In this document: positions 22,035 through 29,068 of the stretch, piece after piece
How positions within the stretch are numbered: position 1 is the first letter of the stretch
Layout: each line of letters opens with the position of its first letter
From: Candidatus Gastranaerophilales bacterium
GTDB lineage: Bacteria > Cyanobacteriota > Vampirovibrionia > Gastranaerophilales > Gastranaerophilaceae
Length of the DNA: 54,095 nucleotides
Reading direction: 5' to 3'
NCBI GenBank assembly: GCA_944322725.1
Contig: CALUPU010000011.1
Span: forward strand, 1-54,095
Notes under the pieces: model-generated
The model's input: only the letters and a program-made list of their open reading frames with translations
Told to the model about the DNA's origin: nothing
Databases searched by the model: none
Made by a program: the position numbers and the translations under genes

Positions 22035-24035
22035 TTACCATTCTATTATTACCGCACCGGGGGCGCCATTTCCGCCTTTGCCGGAAAGTCCTTTAAATGT
22101 TCCGTCAGGTTTTTTAACGGGTTCGGAAGAATTGGCTCTTCCTCCGCCGCCGCCTGCACCAAAGTACTTGCCATGACCTGCCTGATCACAGTGCGCCGGC
22201 TCACCGGGAATTAATTCATATTTTTTTTCTGTAATATGTTCTGTTTTATATCTTTGACACTCTTCCTCACCATAATACAGACCGTTGCTGTCATAATAAC
22301 AACCGGTATCTTTGTCTATATAACAACTGTGGAACGTACTGCTAATATTGATTTGACCGTTTGAAACATTCATTTCGTTATCTTCTGATTCTACCACAGA
22401 GCATTGACGCGGAAATAAAACCTTTACCCCGATACTTGCCATATATCTAAAATAGGAATCTAACAATAGTGAGGGCAGCTGAACTTTTGATGCATCATCT
22501 GCAAGTTTATAATCAGAGTGCATTGAATAAGGTTGGAAAGCTTCCATTTGTTCCGGTAAATAAGTTTTTGTTGTTCCGGACATATAGTACATTTTTATTT
22601 TATTACCGTCACCATCAGATCTTACTGAAGTGCATTTTTTACTTACACATACTGTTTTATCATATTCATAGGGAACCCAGTCCATTTTGTCTTCAGTAGC
22701 ACCTTCACATTCAGGACCGGGTGTGCCTCCACCGATATATGACCACGGTGAATCTTCACCTGCTTCAGGCTCTTTAAGATTTTTATTACTTTTACCTGCT
22801 TTTCCTCCTCCGGCAGTAATTTTTAAATTAGCGTGTATTTTATCATTTAAAACAAATTGAACTATGCCGCCGTCACTGCCATTTTTTGCAATAGGAGCAA
22901 TTGTTATGACGGCTTTATCTTTCATAGAAGAAACAAATCTGTTTTTAATCTCACCTGCTTCACCGCCTGTGGCATGCCATTTACGTAATTGTCCGACAAC
23001 AACTGCGCCGTTAGAACCTGATGAGCCTAACGGACTTATAGTACCATTGCCAATATACTTAGCCCCGTTTCCACCATTACCGGCACCGGCTGGTGCAAAT
23101 ACAGGCAGATTAAGTTTGCCGCCTTCTAAATCCCAATTACCTCCACGGCCGCTTCTCCAGCCTTGACCTGTAATGCCTGCGTTTGCTGATAAATTGCCAT
23201 CTTTCAATGTTGCAGAAGCATTACCTGCAGCTGCACCGGAGCCACCTGCTCCGCCTCCGCATACATTAGTTCCCCAAAAATTGCCGCCACAGCCCATACC
23301 TTCACCGCCGCCGCCTCCGTTAGCAGTAAAATTAACATCACCGGATTTTCCCACAAAAGAACTGCCTCCGCCACCGCCGGCCCAGTAAGTTTTTCTGGGT
23401 TTTTTCCAGCCGCCGTTATATCTTCCTTGACCGCCATCACCGCCGCCGCCGACTTCATAATGATATGTATTACTTTCATTTAAATAGACTTTTCCATAAG
23501 ACCAGGACCCCGAACCACCGCCACCCGGTCCCTGATAATTGTCTTTTAAAGCATTATTATTGGCGCCGCCGCCTCCTCCTCCGCCGCCGACAACTAAAAC
23601 ATCATAATAATCGGATTCAAGTTTTTCCTCTGTATAATTTTTAAGAGACCAATCACCACTTCCGCTTCTCTCTGATAACATTGTGACATATTCGGAAACA
23701 CCATCACCGCCTGCTCCGCCTCCGCCGATTGCTGTAACTGAAAAATTTCTGGCTGTTATAGGCGGAACAAATGTACAGGAATCTGTTCCTGTTTCCAGCC
23801 ATGTATCAGGATTATTTATATCTGTATCGCTCGTATTTTTATCAAAATATACATATTTATCATTACTGTTTCTTGTACATATCCACAGCCCGTGCGAACC
23901 GTCAGTAAGGCTTCTTTTTTTCTTTGTCAAAACAGGAACAGAGGCTAATGTTATCAAACACACTATTAACAGTGTTATCAATGCTTCTGCGAGTGAAAAT
24001 CCAAAGATTTTCTTCATATTAATTTTCTTTTTCAT
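22035..24035 (-). CDS. Type IV prepilin-like protein fused to a glycine-rich domain
   Basis: A 666-residue protein. The N-terminus has a class III prepilin signal: KKIFG then FSLAEALITLLIV, with cleavage after G12 and the conserved Glu at mature position 5. About 20 hydrophobic residues follow. After roughly 90 residues comes a long region rich in Gly runs (GGGGAGG, GGGGGGGG, GGGGS and others), ending GAPGAVIIEW. Such Gly arrays and the Val-Ile-Ile-Glu end resemble tail-fibre adhesins that fold as polyglycine-II sandwiches. A cysteine-bearing, non-glycine segment lies at about 440-610. Probably a pilus-tip or surface adhesin; function inferred. AAGGAG is upstream. Confidence 0.75.
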   Translation of the reverse strand: MKKKINMKKIFGFSLAEALITLLIVCLITLASVPVLTKKKRSLTDGSHGLWICTRNSNDKYVYFDKNTSDTDINNPDTWLETGTDSCTFVPPITARNFSVTAIGGGGAGGDGVSEYVTMLSERSGSGDWSLKNYTEEKLESDYYDVLVVGGGGGGGGANNNALKDNYQGPGGGGSGSWSYGKVYLNESNTYHYEVGGGGDGGQGRYNGGWKKPRKTYWAGGGGGSSFVGKSGDVNFTANGGGGGEGMGCGGNFWGTNVCGGGAGGSGAAAGNASATLKDGNLSANAGITGQGWRSGRGGNWDLEGGKLNLPVFAPAGAGNGGNGAKYIGNGTISPLGSSGSNGAVVVGQLRKWHATGGEAGEIKNRFVSSMKDKAVITIAPIAKNGSDGGIVQFVLNDKIHANLKITAGGGKAGKSNKNLKEPEAGEDSPWSYIGGGTPGPECEGATEDKMDWVPYEYDKTVCVSKKCTSVRSDGDGNKIKMYYMSGTTKTYLPEQMEAFQPYSMHSDYKLADDASKVQLPSLLLDSYFRYMASIGVKVLFPRQCSVVESEDNEMNVSNGQINISSTFHSCYIDKDTGCYYDSNGLYYGEEECQRYKTEHITEKKYELIPGEPAHCDQAGHGKYFGAGGGGGRANSSEPVKKPDGTFKGLSGKGGNGAPGAVIIEW

Positions 24036-24136
24036 TCTGTCTCCTTAGATAGATATATATTCATCATATATTTATCTTCGGCGACTTTCACTGATTCTTG
24101 ACACTATTCACCGTCACTTACCTTACCTTACAGAAA

Positions 24137-24194
24137 AGCTTACGGGGTCTATGTTTCGGTGTCAACAAATTCAAATTTACATTCGTTTACATTC
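24137..24194 (-). promoter_or_regulatory. Candidate promoter and repeat site of the pilin-like gene
   Basis: On the minus strand a perfect TTGACA (24165-24160) is followed 17 bases on by a weak TAAGCT (24142-24137). Just upstream of the -35 box, GAATGTAAA occurs twice with a 10-base period (24194-24186 and 24184-24176), about one helical turn. That is a typical layout for an activator site. The resulting leader would be about 95 bases. Confidence 0.35.
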
Positions 24195-24234
24195 TCGGGG
24201 TTTATTAAGTTTTTTTAAAAATTTTTTGAACTAT

Positions 24235-24867
24235 CTAATCCTGTGCCAGATAATGCAATGCTTCTTTTAAAATTTCTTCTGAGGAATCTTTTTGAGCAGA
24301 TGTACACGCATATTTTATAGCTTTTTTTGCCTCCTGCTGTGAGTACCCCAGAGAAATGAGCACTGCCTGAGCCTCTGTTAAAGCCTCATTTGAAATTTCT
24401 TTTGTATCGGATTTAATATCCGAAATATCTACAGGCGAGGACTTTTGCCAGTTAATAAGTTTATCTTTGAGCTCGAGTATAATTTTTTGTGCAAGTTTAG
24501 GCCCCACACCTTTTGCTCTGGAAAGTTCTTTAAAATCGCCTCTGATAACAACAGAAATAAGGTCATATCCGGAAAATTCATCGAGAAGCACAAGAGCAAC
24601 CTTCATCCCTACACCTGAAACCGTCATAAGAATATTGAATATATCCCTGTCTTCTTTGTTCAAAAATCCGCATAAAAGCATGGCATCTTCTCTGTGAATA
24701 AGGCTTGTATAAACTCTCACCTCAGAACCTTCTTCTGAAGCAAGTGAAATATTTCTGCCCGTAGTGTTGATAAAATAGCCTATACCGTTATTCTCAACCA
24801 CAACAGAAGCACCTTTTGCACCTGCTGTTTGTTTAGATATGAGTTTACCTTTAATATAATCTAGCAT
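24235..24867 (-). CDS. ruvA: Holliday junction branch migration protein RuvA
   Basis: A 210-residue protein that binds four-way junctions as a tetramer and recruits the RuvB motor. It shows the N-terminal OB fold (MLDYIKGKLISK...), two helix-hairpin-helix motifs (VSGVGMKVALVLL and AKGVGPKLAQKIILEL) and the C-terminal UBA-like domain III (ALTEAQAVLISLGYSQQEA) that contacts RuvB. Its ATG overlaps the last codons of bioB by 7 bp. No ruvB or ruvC is in the window. Confidence 0.95.
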   Translation of the reverse strand: MLDYIKGKLISKQTAGAKGASVVVENNGIGYFINTTGRNISLASEEGSEVRVYTSLIHREDAMLLCGFLNKEDRDIFNILMTVSGVGMKVALVLLDEFSGYDLISVVIRGDFKELSRAKGVGPKLAQKIILELKDKLINWQKSSPVDISDIKSDTKEISNEALTEAQAVLISLGYSQQEAKKAIKYACTSAQKDSSEEILKEALHYLAQD

Positions 24868-25781
24868 TTTATTTTCTTTCCGATTTCTTTTACTGTTTTT
24901 ATGTCATCCTCAGGTCTTGCACCTACAGTTGTAAGATAGTTGCCGACCATGATACCCTCCACGCAAGATTTAAGGGCTTTTTTCTGGTTCTCAAGGCTGA
25001 GCCTCATTCTGCCGCCGCAAAATTGCAATACGGAAGCAGGATTTGCTATCTTAAAAACTGCAAGAGTTCTTAACACATGTTCTTCATCAATTTTATCAAG
25101 ATAGTTTTCAAAAGGTGTATTTGCAATAGGCATAAGAATATTTATCGGAATTGAATCGGGCTGAATTTCCGCCAGAGCCAATGCCATTTCAATACGCTGA
25201 TCCACTGTTTCTCCCATACCGAGAATCACACCGCAGCAAAGTTCCATGCCGTATTTTTTAACAAGTCTGCAGGTATTGACCCTCTCTTCAAAAGTATGAG
25301 TCGTACACACCTCGGGATAATAAGACCCTGCCGTATTAATATTGTGATGAAAGCGCTTCAATCCCGCCTGCGCCAGTTTTTTTGCCTGTTCTTCATTAAG
25401 AATGCCGATAGATGCACAGCTTTTGAGCCCGTCAATCTTATTTATTTCTTCTATCATCTCAATTATGCGGTTAAAATCGCTTTCATCAGGAGTTTTACCC
25501 GATGTAACAATAGCAAAACGCGATGCCTTGTTCTTTAGTGCATCTGATGCCGCTTTTTTTACTGCATCAACCTCAATAAGAGGAAATGTTTCAATATCAG
25601 TATTGTAGTGAGAACTCTGTGCACAATACTTACAATTCTGCGAGCATTTGCCGTTTCTGGCATTAACAAGAGAACAAAACTCTATTTCGTCTTTGACATA
25701 CATTGAAGAAATATTTAAAAGTTCATCCAAATCAAGATTGTATAATCTTAAAAGTTCCGATTTATCCTTAATCCCGTTCAT
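24861..25781 (-). CDS. bioB: Biotin synthase
   Basis: Radical SAM enzyme that inserts sulfur into dethiobiotin. The 306 residues form a complete barrel. The 4Fe-4S motif is CxxxCxxC at C46, C50 and C53 (GKCSQNCKYCAQS). The family blocks FHHNINTAGSYYPEVCTTH and CCGVILGMGETVDQR are present. Cysteines and an arginine expected to hold the sacrificial 2Fe-2S cluster lie in the barrel, for example CGGRMRLS near the end. No other bio gene is adjacent. It overlaps ruvA, so the two are co-translated. Confidence 0.95.
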   Translation of the reverse strand: MNGIKDKSELLRLYNLDLDELLNISSMYVKDEIEFCSLVNARNGKCSQNCKYCAQSSHYNTDIETFPLIEVDAVKKAASDALKNKASRFAIVTSGKTPDESDFNRIIEMIEEINKIDGLKSCASIGILNEEQAKKLAQAGLKRFHHNINTAGSYYPEVCTTHTFEERVNTCRLVKKYGMELCCGVILGMGETVDQRIEMALALAEIQPDSIPINILMPIANTPFENYLDKIDEEHVLRTLAVFKIANPASVLQFCGGRMRLSLENQKKALKSCVEGIMVGNYLTTVGARPEDDIKTVKEIGKKIKC

Positions 25782-25798
25782 ACAAACATCTTATAACA

Positions 25799-25830
25799 AA
25801 AAGCGGGCTTTTTAAATAAAGTCCGCTTTT
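25799..25830 (-). terminator. Terminator of the 173-residue membrane protein gene
   Basis: A 13-bp stem (25799-25811 with 25818-25830, one G-T pair) with a short loop and flanking T runs. It separates the membrane protein gene from bioB on the minus strand. Confidence 0.75.
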
Positions 25831-25856
25831 GATTTATATATTAAATTGCCTGTTTA

Positions 25857-26378
25857 TTATTTAACGACTGCTTCTGCTGCAGCTTCGGCTGCTTTAGGTG
25901 CCTCTGCTTTTGTTTTATGAAAAAATTCAACTACTCTATTAAACACATTTACAAAAAAGTTTTTAACAGCCTTTGCACCTTTTACAACATAGCCCCAGCC
26001 TTTTTTAAAGAATTCGCCTGAATTTGTTTTTACTGTTGCAGCCATGTTAGTAACATTTTCCCTCATTTTATCCATTGCGGGCAAAATTTTAGCCTGACCT
26101 TCAGTAATTGCCTCGCCTGCTTTGTTTTTCACCCTGCCTGCGCCGTCTTTCAAACCATCGAGTTTAATATTTGAAAACATACCGCCGATTTGTTTTCTGA
26201 AAACAATTGCTGCCGCAACAGCCGCAACAAGACCTGCACCTGCAGCAATGTATCCTGCTTTGTTATTTTTCTTTTCTTCAGGACGTGCTTCATTGTGTCT
26301 GCGTGCAAAGCTTACATTGTTGTCTTTTTTAAGAGGCGAGCAAGCCATATTATTAAAGTTAATTGAATTTACAGGCAT
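25857..26378 (-). CDS. Membrane protein with N-terminal M-x-[IV]...CS..KK...SF motif
   Basis: A 173-residue protein with no signal peptide. Its N-terminus (MPVNSINFNNMACSPLKKD, then NVSFARR) matches in spacing that of the coiled-coil protein at 43.2-44.2 kb, although the rest is unrelated. A single alanine/glycine-rich membrane segment lies at about residues 41-60 (GYIAAGAGLVAAVAAAIVF). The remainder is amphipathic helices with many Lys, Ala and Phe, ending in an Ala/Glu tail. No domain recognised. AAGGAG precedes the ATG. Confidence 0.65.
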   Translation of the reverse strand: MPVNSINFNNMACSPLKKDNNVSFARRHNEARPEEKKNNKAGYIAAGAGLVAAVAAAIVFRKQIGGMFSNIKLDGLKDGAGRVKNKAGEAITEGQAKILPAMDKMRENVTNMAATVKTNSGEFFKKGWGYVVKGAKAVKNFFVNVFNRVVEFFHKTKAEAPKAAEAAAEAVVK

Positions 26379-26484
26379 ATATTAATCTCCTTTTCATTTC
26401 TGTGTTCATGTAAAAGCATGTGAAGCTTAATTATTGTCATGTTTCAGACATATTTGTAATATTTCTTTACATAATCCAAACAAT

Positions 26485-26515
26485 AAAAAAACACACCATA
26501 CAAGGTGTGTTTTTT
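26485..26515 (-). terminator. Terminator of the 50-residue small gene
   Basis: ACACACC (26491-26497) pairs with GGTGTGT (26504-26510), extended by A-T pairs, with T runs on both strands. On the minus strand it lies about 10 bases after the small gene. Confidence 0.8.
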
Positions 26516-26524
26516 GAGTTTTAA

Positions 26525-26677
26525 CTATTTTTTTATTTCGATAGGTATTGTCGCGTATCGGGAATATCTGTACATTACTTTTTCAACAGGATTTTTTTCG
26601 ACTTCTTTTTTCTTTTCCGGCATAAATTCATCTGCGTCTCTGCCTACTAAAATACGCATAAATTCTGGGCTATACAT
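26525..26677 (-). CDS. Small conserved-looking protein, 50 residues
   Basis: Frame from ATG 26677 to TAG 26525. AAGGTG lies 7 bases before the ATG and a clear terminator lies just after the stop, so this is a complete transcription unit. The protein begins MYSPEFMRILVGRDADEFM and has a Lys/Glu-rich middle, then a Tyr/Arg cluster (VMYRYSRYATIPIEIKK). It is soluble and charged, with no signal peptide. No family recognised. Confidence 0.6.
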   Translation of the reverse strand: MYSPEFMRILVGRDADEFMPEKKKEVEKNPVEKVMYRYSRYATIPIEIKK

Positions 26678-26813
26678 TAAAGAACACCTTCACTTTCTAC
26701 TTATATATATAAACACAAGCAAAGAAATTTTTTTGCGTAATCTGAAATAATATTTACAATTTTAAATAATTTCCATGTTAAATGTTAACTTTTGTAATAA
26801 ATAAATTTATAAA

Positions 26814-26968
26814 AGGAAATTTTTTACTTTGAGGTGATTTATGAAATCAGAAGTGTAGAAATTTTTTAAGTGTGAAAAACTCCTAACTAACTCCATAAAA
26901 CTCTATAACCTAACTACCAAAATTACTAACCGAATTAACGCCTTTGACGCATGTCAAAGGTTTTTTTT
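26814..26968 (+). ncRNA. Candidate small transcript with 5-codon ORF and CTAAC-rich stretch
   Basis: A weak promoter (TTAACT, 16 bases, TTATAA) lies near 26785-26812. GAGGTG (26831-26836) precedes ATG AAA TCA GAA GTG TAG at 26841-26858. Positions 26880-26935 are unpaired and C-rich, with CTCCTAACTAACTCC and repeated CTAAC. They are followed by a perfect terminator. This could be a leader peptide with attenuator, or a regulatory RNA whose ACTCC-type segment could pair with ribosome sites. Confidence 0.35.
26941..26968 (+). terminator. Perfect rho-independent terminator
   Basis: CCTTTGAC (26941-26948), loop GCAT, GTCAAAGG (26953-26960), then eight T. It is strand-specific for the plus strand, where no sizeable gene lies upstream. 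This is the main reason to suspect a short transcript here. Confidence 0.85.
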
Positions 26969-27105
26969 ATTCAATTCAGAAAACCAAACATCACATTTTT
27001 ATTAATTTATGTAACAAAACAAACAAAAATCCTAAAGAAAATTTTAATTCACCCGATAAAACAAATATGAACTAAAGCGTATTTGAAAATCAGGGGTGCA
27101 ATTTG

Positions 27106-27261
27106 ATGATAAAGAAAACAAACAAACCAACAAGCAATATAAGCGACGGAGTAGCATTTCTCTTAAGAGGAGCAAAGAAAAGACGCTCTATGGCTGTCGC
27201 AAGTGCAAAGATGATTAATTCCGATATTGGAATTTCTGCAAAGCTTGTTGCATTAAAGTAA
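27106..27261 (+). CDS. Small basic protein, 51 residues
   Basis: Frame from ATG 27106 to TAA 27259-27261 with AGGGG 9 bases ahead. The product begins MIKKTNKPTSNISDGVAFL and continues with the basic LLRGAKKRRSMAVASAKM, then INSDIGISAKLVALK. It is strongly basic, with no signal peptide or membrane segment. A basic peptide of this size could bind nucleic acid, but that is only a guess. A structured 3' region and a strong terminator follow, so it looks like a self-contained unit. Confidence 0.5.
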   Translation: MIKKTNKPTSNISDGVAFLLRGAKKRRSMAVASAKMINSDIGISAKLVALK

Positions 27262-27378
27262 AAACGGATTAACAGGTTTATCCGTTAGCGGTTGCGCGGG
27301 ATATGCACACACGCCAAAAAAGCGCTGAAAAGCAAAAACGAAGTAAGGTTTTTACTTCTAAGTCGCAACATTAATTTC
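27262..27378 (+). other. Structured 3' region of the 51-residue gene
   Basis: ACGGAT and ATCCGT form a hairpin right after the stop codon. GTTGCG (27291-27296) then pairs with CGCAAC (27364-27369), enclosing GAAGTAA/TTACTTC (27340-27346, 27352-27358) and a short GCG/CGC stem. The set of nested stems just before a strong terminator suggests a 3'-UTR RNA element or a processed small RNA. Confidence 0.35.
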
Positions 27379-27420
27379 AAAGTCCCTTTGGCTAATTACA
27401 AAGGGGCTTTCCTTTTTTTT
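27379..27420 (+). terminator. Strong terminator
   Basis: AAAGTCCCTTTG (27379-27390) pairs with CAAAGGGGCTTT (27399-27410) around an 8-base loop, then CC and eight T. It ends the small-gene transcript and lies against the stop of the ftsB-like gene on the other strand. Confidence 0.85.
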
Positions 27421-27424
27421 AATA

Positions 27425-27835
27425 TTATAGTTTTGTCTTAGGTTTAACCTGTTTGGCAGAGGATTTTGACGACTTTTTCTTTTTAGTCTCCGGTGCAGGT
27501 GCTTGCGGTTTGTTGATAATTACAAGAACCTCATCTTCGCCCGCCATTTTTAGGTTATTCCTCGCAATTGCTTCAAGACTTTTCAAAGAACTGAAATCCT
27601 CGAGTTCTTCTTTTAAACGCTGGTTCTCTGCATACGCCTGTTGATTAAGCGCTTTCATTTTTTTAATTTTACCGTGATAGCTTATGCTTTTTGTAATATT
27701 GTTAAAAGCACTAATACCGATTTGTACAAGGCAAATCAAAAGGACTATGGTTAAGAAAGAATAATAAAAGCGAATTTTGTTCTTGCGTTTATTATTTTTC
27801 TCCTGAGTTTTTTCAATTAAATCAGGTTTATTCAA
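27425..27835 (-). CDS. FtsB/DivIC-family septum formation initiator
   Basis: A 136-residue single-pass membrane protein: a basic cytoplasmic N-terminus, a membrane segment at about 25-48 (FYYSFLTIVLLICLVQIG), a periplasmic coiled coil (about 55-85) and the family block LEAIARNNLKMAGEDEVLVI near residue 88-107. FtsB/DivIC proteins bridge early and late divisome parts with FtsL and FtsQ. The C-terminal tail is Lys/Ser-rich. It lies downstream of murG at the end of the murein cluster, consistent with a division role. I see no ftsL or ftsQ gene. Confidence 0.8.
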   Translation of the reverse strand: MNKPDLIEKTQEKNNKRKNKIRFYYSFLTIVLLICLVQIGISAFNNITKSISYHGKIKKMKALNQQAYAENQRLKEELEDFSSLKSLEAIARNNLKMAGEDEVLVIINKPQAPAPETKKKKSSKSSAKQVKPKTKL

Positions 27836-27937
27836 AGCCTAACCCCTATATTCTCTTGCAGTTATAATATTATAACCTCAATACGCCCGCGTGACAAGTC
27901 AAAAGGGGGAAGAGAGTTTACAAATAGTTCTCAAAGA

Positions 27938-29068
27938 CTATTTAGAAACCCGTTTTATCTGTTCAACTATATTCTTTGTTGCATCGTATTTAACAAGTTT
28001 TTTCGCATTATTCTGGAGTTCAATCATCTTTTGTGTATCATTAATCAAAGACTCAAGTTTTTCCATAAATGCTTCGGGCGTGCACTGAGAATCATCGAGA
28101 TACAAAGCCGCATTCATCTCTTCCATTTCTTTTGCATTTTTTCTCTGATGATCAGCAGCTGCATAAGGGTAAGGAATCAAAATAGACGCCAGTCCTGACA
28201 CACAAATCTCTGAAATACTCAAAGAGCCTGCACGAGAAACTGCAATATCTGACGCAAGCATGGGAAGATACATTTTTTTAAAGTAAGGTCTTACAATGTA
28301 CTGAGAGTTTTCAGTGTAATTTGGATAAACTTTTTTCAGTTCTCTTACTGTTTCGTCATAATTTTTTAAGCCCGTTTGGTGAATAATCTGAATATCATAT
28401 TTTTTGAAAAGTTTTTTCAAGGATTGAACAAGTACGGAATTAATTTTTTTCGCACCCTGAGAACCGCCCATAACCATAATAGTAAGCCTGTCTTTAAGCT
28501 TCCATGCCTGTCTTGCACGGTATCTGTCCGTACTCAAAAACTCTTCGCGGATAGGATTGCCGTTAACGTATATTTTGTCAGATTTTATTCCTTCTTTAGA
28601 AGTCTCAAATGCAGCAGACACAGACTGTGCAAAAGGAGCAATAAGTTTTGTCACCTTGCCTGCAACAGCGTCGCACTCGTGTATCACAATCGGAGTGCGT
28701 GTCAGAATCCCCGCAAAAAGCATAGGAGCGCTGACGTATCCGCCCGTGCCGAATATTAAATTAGGGCGGTATTTGAGTATGTATCCGACTGATTTCAAAG
28801 TTGCAAACGAAAGTTTAAAACACCATTTTATAAAATCAAAACTCAAAGTGCGCGGCATTCCTGTAATATTCACGCCCAGAAACTCAAAAACTTTGTCCTG
28901 AGCAATTTTATTTTCGAGATTATCAGGGTTTCCGACATAGTAAACTTTTTTTGTATCGGGTTCTTTTTGAAGAGCGAAGCCTACAGCAACTGCCGGATAG
29001 ATATGTCCGCCCGTGCCGCCGCCTGTTACAAAATACACCTTATCTTTGTTATTAATATCCTCGTTCAT
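27938..29068 (-). CDS. murG: UDP-N-acetylglucosamine--N-acetylmuramyl-(pentapeptide) pyrophosphoryl-undecaprenol N-acetylglucosamine transferase
   Basis: Membrane-associated GT28 glycosyltransferase that converts lipid I to lipid II. The 376 residues show the GGGTGGHIYPAVA loop near the N-terminus (about 15-27), the HECDAVAGKV acceptor-side motif, GGSQGAKKIN at the domain hinge and SRAGSLSISEIC in the donor-binding domain. The start codon lies within the end of ftsW (17-bp overlap), so translation is coupled. It is part of the minus-strand cluster murF-mraY-murD-ftsW-murG. Confidence 0.96.
   Translation of the reverse strand: MNEDINNKDKVYFVTGGGTGGHIYPAVAVGFALQKEPDTKKVYYVGNPDNLENKIAQDKVFEFLGVNITGMPRTLSFDFIKWCFKLSFATLKSVGYILKYRPNLIFGTGGYVSAPMLFAGILTRTPIVIHECDAVAGKVTKLIAPFAQSVSAAFETSKEGIKSDKIYVNGNPIREEFLSTDRYRARQAWKLKDRLTIMVMGGSQGAKKINSVLVQSLKKLFKKYDIQIIHQTGLKNYDETVRELKKVYPNYTENSQYIVRPYFKKMYLPMLASDIAVSRAGSLSISEICVSGLASILIPYPYAAADHQRKNAKEMEEMNAALYLDDSQCTPEAFMEKLESLINDTQKMIELQNNAKKLVKYDATKNIVEQIKRVSK

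Larger units (their letters stand above)
26678..27105. other. Gene-free stretch with a mini-ORF and a perfect terminator
   Basis: 428 bases between the two small genes. The left 120 bases are very AT-rich. In the middle are a 5-codon frame with ribosome site (26831-26858), an A/C-rich stretch with repeated CTAAC units, and a perfect terminator (26941-26968). The rest, 26970-27090, shows only the leader of the 51-residue gene. Confidence 0.5.

Noticed and set aside
21829-22176. 115-codon plus-strand frame across the palindromic element
   Set aside because: It crosses the hairpins and runs antisense into the end of the pilin-like gene; composition is unlike a real protein.
22864-23388. Proline-rich plus-strand frames opposite the glycine-rich protein
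   Set aside because: Pro runs are simply the complement of the Gly codons in the real gene; no start signals.
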